The position numbers and the translations under genes were made by a program. The notes below the pieces were generated by a model. It was not told the origin of the DNA. It did not search any database and worked only from the letters and a program-made list of their open reading frames with translations. From contig JASHQT010000063.1 of assembly GCA_030039005.1 (NCBI GenBank), forward strand, positions 1 through 9,345: a stretch of DNA of 9,345 nt, in the 5' to 3' direction. How positions within the stretch are numbered: the stretch's first letter is position 1; each line of letters opens with the position of its first letter. This document shows positions 7,001-9,345 of the stretch, one piece after another. Source of the DNA: Bryobacteraceae bacterium. GTDB taxonomy: Bacteria > Acidobacteriota > Terriglobia > Bryobacterales > Bryobacteraceae.

Positions 7001-7195
7001 CGTAGCGACGGCTGACGCCATGGTTTCCGGGCTGGCGCCGGGCAGCGACGCTTGCACCGAAATGGTCGGAAAGTCAACTTGCGGCAGCGGCGATACGGGC
7101 AAGAGCCGGAAGGCGGTGGCGCCCGCGAGCGCTATGGCCGCGGTTAGCAGCGTGGTGGCGATCGGCCGGCGGATGAATGGCTCCGAGAGGCTCAT
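4082..7195 (-). CDS. mdtC: RND multidrug efflux inner-membrane transporter, MdtC/MuxC-like subunit
   Basis: The 1037-residue product is a full-length HAE1-type RND pump, proton-driven, with twelve transmembrane helices and two large periplasmic loops. The N-terminal 'PVSPLPQVDFPTISVQASL' and 'SPETMASAVATPLERQLG' segments resemble E. coli MdtC closely. Key proton-relay residues are present: D401-D402 in '[11 protein letters not shown]' (AcrB D407/D408), K921 in '[10 protein letters not shown]' (AcrB K940) and R954 in 'LLRFRPILM' (AcrB R971). MdtC works in a heterotrimer with MdtB in E. coli. The MdtB-like gene lies directly upstream with 9 bases between stop and start, so the same is likely here. 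Only a weak GGA precedes the ATG, which fits translational coupling. The periplasmic adaptor is not in the window. Substrates cannot be read from sequence; E. coli MdtABC exports bile salts and novobiocin. Confidence 0.95.
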   Translation of the reverse strand: MSLSEPFIRRPIATTLLTAAIALAGATAFRLLPVSPLPQVDFPTISVQASLPGASPETMASAVATPLERQLGHIAAVTEMTSTSTLGATSITLQFDLNRNIDAAARDVEAAINAARGYLPTNLPANPSYRKYNPSDSPILLLALTSDRLSKGQMYDSASSIMGQKLSQVSGVGQVVVGGSALPGVRIELNPPQLNKYGIGFEEVRSALAASNANTPKGEFQDGKQRYEVSANDQIFHAADYAPLVIAYRNGNPVRLSDVGRAVDSVEDLRNAGYANGKPSVLVIVFRQPGANIIDTVDRIREVLPQLAAALPRQVNMRVAMDQTITIRASVHDVEITLLISICLVILVVFAFLRNPRTTLIPSVAVPVSLIGTFGVMYLAGFSIDNLSLMALTISTGFVVDDAIVVIENITRYIEHGMHPFQAALKGAQEIGYTVLTISFSLIAVFIPLLMMGGVVGRLFREFSITLSVAILVSMVVSLTTTPMMCAHLLRENQQHGRMYRKGEDFFAAVVNLYGRTLSVVLRHRAITLMSLLATVALTIFLYIQVPKGFFPQQDTGRLNGQIQADQDTSFQTMDKILRQMVDIIKADPAVDTVNAFSGGGGGTTTNTARMFISLKPLSERKIDADEIIERLRPQLARVPGATLYLQASQDLRVGGRQSNAQYQYTMRGDNLADLTTYAPKMLDELKTLRIITDTNSDQQDRGLQAMVDYDRKTAARFNISPQLIDAVLYDAFGQEQVSTMYTSLNQYHVVMEAAPEYWQNPNTLHQVYVTAPNGSEVPLSAIAKTETATAPLSVNHQGLFPAITLSFNLRPGVALGTAVNAINAAAAKIRLPSTIQTGFAGTAQAYQQSLGSEPLLIATALAAVYIVLGMLYESYIHPVTILSTLPSAGVGALLALELTHTELSVIAIIAIILLIGIVKKNAILMIDFAIAAERNEGKSSHDAIFEACLLRFRPILMTTMAALLGALPLALGTGTGSELRRPLGITIIGGLIFSQMLTLYTTPVVYLYFDRLQQWRERQRAGRRTPIPEEPMGSEV

Positions 7196-7204
7196 ATGGA
7201 TCCG

Positions 7205-9345
7205 TCAGTGCGCGGGACTGGGCTCCGGCGCCGGCCTGGAGGGAGAAGCTCCCTCGCGCATCTCGCGATGGCGTCGCGAAAAACGAACCGCCAGCCGGTC
7301 GAAAAACAGGTAAATGACCGGCGTGGTGTACAGCGTCAGCAATTGGCTGAAGATCAGGCCGCCCACGATGGTGATGCCGAGCGGACGCCGCAGCTCAGAG
7401 CCGACGCCGGTGCCGAAGGCGAGCGGAACGCCGCCGAGCAACGCCGCCATGGTGGTCATCATGATGGGGCGGAAGCGCAACAGGCACGCCTGATAAATCG
7501 CGTCCAAGGGCGCTTTGCCTTCCTGGCGTTCGGCTTCCAGCGCGAAGTCGATCATCATGATCGCGTTTTTCTTCACGATGCCGATCAGCAGCACGATGCC
7601 GATGAGCGCGATGATGCTGAAGTCGCTGCGCGTCAAGAACAGCGCCAGCAGCGCGCCCACGCCGGCCGAGGGCAGCGTGGAAAGAATGGTGACCGGGTGG
7701 ATGTAGCTTTCGTAGAGAACGCCCAGCACGATGTACACCGTGACCAAGGCGGCCAGAATGAGAACGGGCTCGTTGGCGAGCGACGCCTGAAAGGCTTCCG
7801 CGGTGCCCTGAAACGCGGCCTGAATGCTGGGCGGCAATCCCACTTCCTCCTTGGCCTTGTTCACCGCCGCCACCGCGTCTCCCAGTGAGGCGTTGGGCGC
7901 CAGGTTGAACGACAGCGTCACCACGGGAAACTGGCCCTGGTGATTAATCGCGATCGGAGCGCTGCGGGTCTCAATGGTGCTGAAGGCCGAAAGCGGGACT
8001 TGGCCGCCGTTGGGAAAGGCCGTCGTGGAGGGAATCTGTTGCGCTCCCGCGGCATTGCTCGAGCCGGTGGAATTCAGCGTGGCCTGGGAAACCGTGGCCG
8101 AACTCGCTGGGCCGCTTAGGATCGCGGTCCCGGTGCCTCCCGACACCACGCTGCTCGAGGTGGTGCCCGCGGCTCCGGTGCGGATGAACAGGCCGCGCAG
8201 ATCGATCGGTTTCTGGTCGAAATCCGGCTTCACCTCCAGGATCACGTGATATTGATTGAGCTGCGTGAACATGGTGGAGACCTGGCGTTGGCCATAAGCG
8301 TCGTACAAGGTCTGGTCGATCGCCGACGGCGTGATACCCAGACGCGAGGCGGTGACGCGATCGTACACCAGGCGCGTTTGCAGCCCCTGCACCTGCTGGT
8401 CGCTCGCGGCATCGCGCAATTCGGGAAGCTGCTGGAGCCTCGCGAGCAGCTTCGGCGCATAGACGTTCAGCTCAGCCTGGCTCGGATCCTCGAGCGTGTA
8501 TTGAAACTGCGTCCGGCTGACGCGGTCTTCGACCGTCAAATCCTGCACCGGTTGCATATATAAGGCAATGCCGGAGACCTGGCTCAGCTTCGGCCCCAAG
8601 CGCGTGATCACATCGCTGGCGCTGATTTTGCGCTCTTCGAGCGGCTTCAGGTTGATCAAAACGCGCCCGCTGTTCAGTGTGGTGTTGGTGCCGTCCACAC
8701 CGATGAACGACGACAGGCTTTCCACCGCCGGATCGTGCAGGATCACTTGGGCGAGCTGCTGCTGCAAGCGCGACATTTCCTGAAAAGAGACCGTCTGCGC
8801 CGCTTCCGAAATGCCCTGGATCACGCCCGTGTCCTGAATGGGGAAAAAGCCCTTCGGAATCGCGATGAACAGCAGGATGGTGAGGGCGAGCGTCGCCACC
8901 GCCACCAGCAGCGTCGCGGTCTGGCGCTGCAACACCCAGCGCAAGGTTTTGTCATAAAGACCTATGACCCAGTTCCAACCTTTCTCGGACAGACGAAAGA
9001 AACGCCCTTGCTCGGCCTCCGGGGTATGCTTCAGCAATTTCGAGCACATCATCGGCGTGAGCGTCAGCGATACGATGGCCGACATCAGAATGGTGATCGA
9101 AAGCGTGATGGCGAACTCGCGGAACAGGCGGCCCACGATATCACCCATGAACAACAGCGGAATCAGAACAGCGACGAGCGAAACGGTGAGCGAAATAATG
9201 GTGAAGCCGATTTGTTCTGCGCCCTTCAACGCCGCACGCAAGGGATGCTCGCCCTCTTCGATGAAGCGCACGATGTTTTCGATCATCACAATGGCGTCAT
9301 CCACCACGAAGCCGGTCGAAATGGTCAGCGCCATCAGGGTGAGAT
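7205..9345 (-). CDS. mdtB: RND multidrug efflux inner-membrane transporter, MdtB/MuxB-like subunit, 5' end beyond the right edge
   Basis: The frame is open through base 9345. The codons before the first in-window ATG (9334) read L-T-L, as in the conserved 'NLTLMALTI' of MdtB, so that ATG is internal and roughly 385 N-terminal residues are missing. About 713 residues are visible. '[19 protein letters not shown]' and '[16 protein letters not shown]' match E. coli MdtB better than MdtC, which separates it from its neighbour. The TM4 aspartate pair (9296-9301) and the lysine of '[10 protein letters not shown]' (codon 7568-7570 or its neighbour) show an intact proton relay. In E. coli two MdtB and one MdtC form the trimer. 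An insert of about 53 residues (nucleotides 8013-8179), rich in Ser, Thr, Gly and Ala, interrupts the second periplasmic loop just before 'GGQVPLSAF'. The MdtC-like partner has only three residues there. The adaptor gene mdtA/muxA is expected beyond the edge. Confidence 0.95.
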   Translation of the reverse strand, partial: LTLMALTISTGFVVDDAIVMIENIVRFIEEGEHPLRAALKGAEQIGFTIISLTVSLVAVLIPLLFMGDIVGRLFREFAITLSITILMSAIVSLTLTPMMCSKLLKHTPEAEQGRFFRLSEKGWNWVIGLYDKTLRWVLQRQTATLLVAVATLALTILLFIAIPKGFFPIQDTGVIQGISEAAQTVSFQEMSRLQQQLAQVILHDPAVESLSSFIGVDGTNTTLNSGRVLINLKPLEERKISASDVITRLGPKLSQVSGIALYMQPVQDLTVEDRVSRTQFQYTLEDPSQAELNVYAPKLLARLQQLPELRDAASDQQVQGLQTRLVYDRVTASRLGITPSAIDQTLYDAYGQRQVSTMFTQLNQYHVILEVKPDFDQKPIDLRGLFIRTGAAGTTSSSVVSGGTGTAILSGPASSATVSQATLNSTGSSNAAGAQQIPSTTAFPNGGQVPLSAFSTIETRSAPIAINHQGQFPVVTLSFNLAPNASLGDAVAAVNKAKEEVGLPPSIQAAFQGTAEAFQASLANEPVLILAALVTVYIVLGVLYESYIHPVTILSTLPSAGVGALLALFLTRSDFSIIALIGIVLLIGIVKKNAIMMIDFALEAERQEGKAPLDAIYQACLLRFRPIMMTTMAALLGGVPLAFGTGVGSELRRPLGITIVGGLIFSQLLTLYTTPVIYLFFDRLAVRFSRRHREMREGASPSRPAPEPSPAH
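8013..8179 (-). other. Low-complexity insert in the docking region of the MdtB-like subunit
   Basis: This in-frame stretch encodes about 56 residues, mostly Ser, Thr, Gly, Ala and Val, between the 'GLFIR' strand and '[10 protein letters not shown]'. E. coli MdtB and the adjacent MdtC-like protein bridge the same two strands with a turn of a few residues. By homology with AcrB the position is in the docking part of the second periplasmic loop. There is no stop or frameshift, and composition at the DNA level does not obviously differ from the flanks. Confidence 0.75.

Noticed and set aside
7193..7203. GGATCCATATG (overlapping BamHI and NdeI sites) exactly at the mdtC start, as in a cloning junction
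   Set aside because: The upstream and downstream genes are natural tandem partners in the expected order, with the same style on both sides and no vector or tag sequence, so the sites are probably coincidental.
7196..7888. A 230-codon plus-strand open frame inside the MdtB-like gene
   Set aside because: A shadow frame rich in Arg, Gln, His and Asp, antisense to a conserved RND C-terminal region. A similar shadow opens opposite the same region of the mdtC-like paralogue, which explains the resemblance between the two.
4082..9345. Long near-repeats between the two halves of the right part, considered as a DNA repeat or assembly duplication
   Set aside because: The similarity is at protein level with many codon differences, and each copy matches a different known subunit (MdtC versus MdtB), so this is an old gene duplication.

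Overview
The window reads as GC-rich bacterial chromosome with tight gene packing, short spacers and mixed ATG, GTG and TTG starts. The gene families (a MauE-redoxin fusion, a secreted cytochrome c joined to a ComEA-type helix-hairpin-helix, and an MdtABC/MuxABC-OpmB-type efflux operon) suggest a Gram-negative, diderm organism. Acidobacteriota of the Solibacter/Bryobacter type is my best guess, but that rests on gene style alone and no marker gene is present.

Left part (1-2478). A small excisionase-family helix-turn-helix gene runs leftward off the window edge. A 112-base divergent spacer with candidate promoters on both strands and a small inverted repeat separates it from a rightward three-gene operon. 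This operon encodes (1) a polytopic membrane protein with a MauE-like domain fused to a thioredoxin-fold domain carrying a CxxC motif, (2) an exported PEBP/YbhB-type protein whose start overlaps the stop of gene 1 as ATGA, and (3) an exported protein joining a one-haem cytochrome c domain to a ComEA-like helix-hairpin-helix domain, starting at TTG behind a good ribosome binding site. All three products appear to act at or beyond the inner membrane. Two are plausibly linked by thiol-disulfide and haem chemistry. This cassette is the least conventional part of the window.

Right part (2486-9345). Three leftward genes form a tripartite RND efflux operon in the order mdtB-like (5' end beyond the right edge), mdtC-like, then a NodT-family outer-membrane factor lipoprotein. 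The order matches E. coli mdtABC and P. aeruginosa muxABC-opmB, so the missing periplasmic adaptor (mdtA/muxA) is expected just past position 9345. Both pump subunits keep the membrane-embedded proton-relay residues. The MdtB-like subunit carries a low-complexity insert of about 53 residues that its tandem partner lacks. The 117-base spacer before the outer-membrane factor holds a possible 15-codon leader ORF followed by a GC-rich hairpin.

The two operons converge with only 7 bases between their stop codons. I saw no rRNA, tRNA, CRISPR array, insertion sequence or other mobile element, and no gene-free stretch longer than 300 bases. Most of the window is recognisable biology; I did not find a clearly new system.
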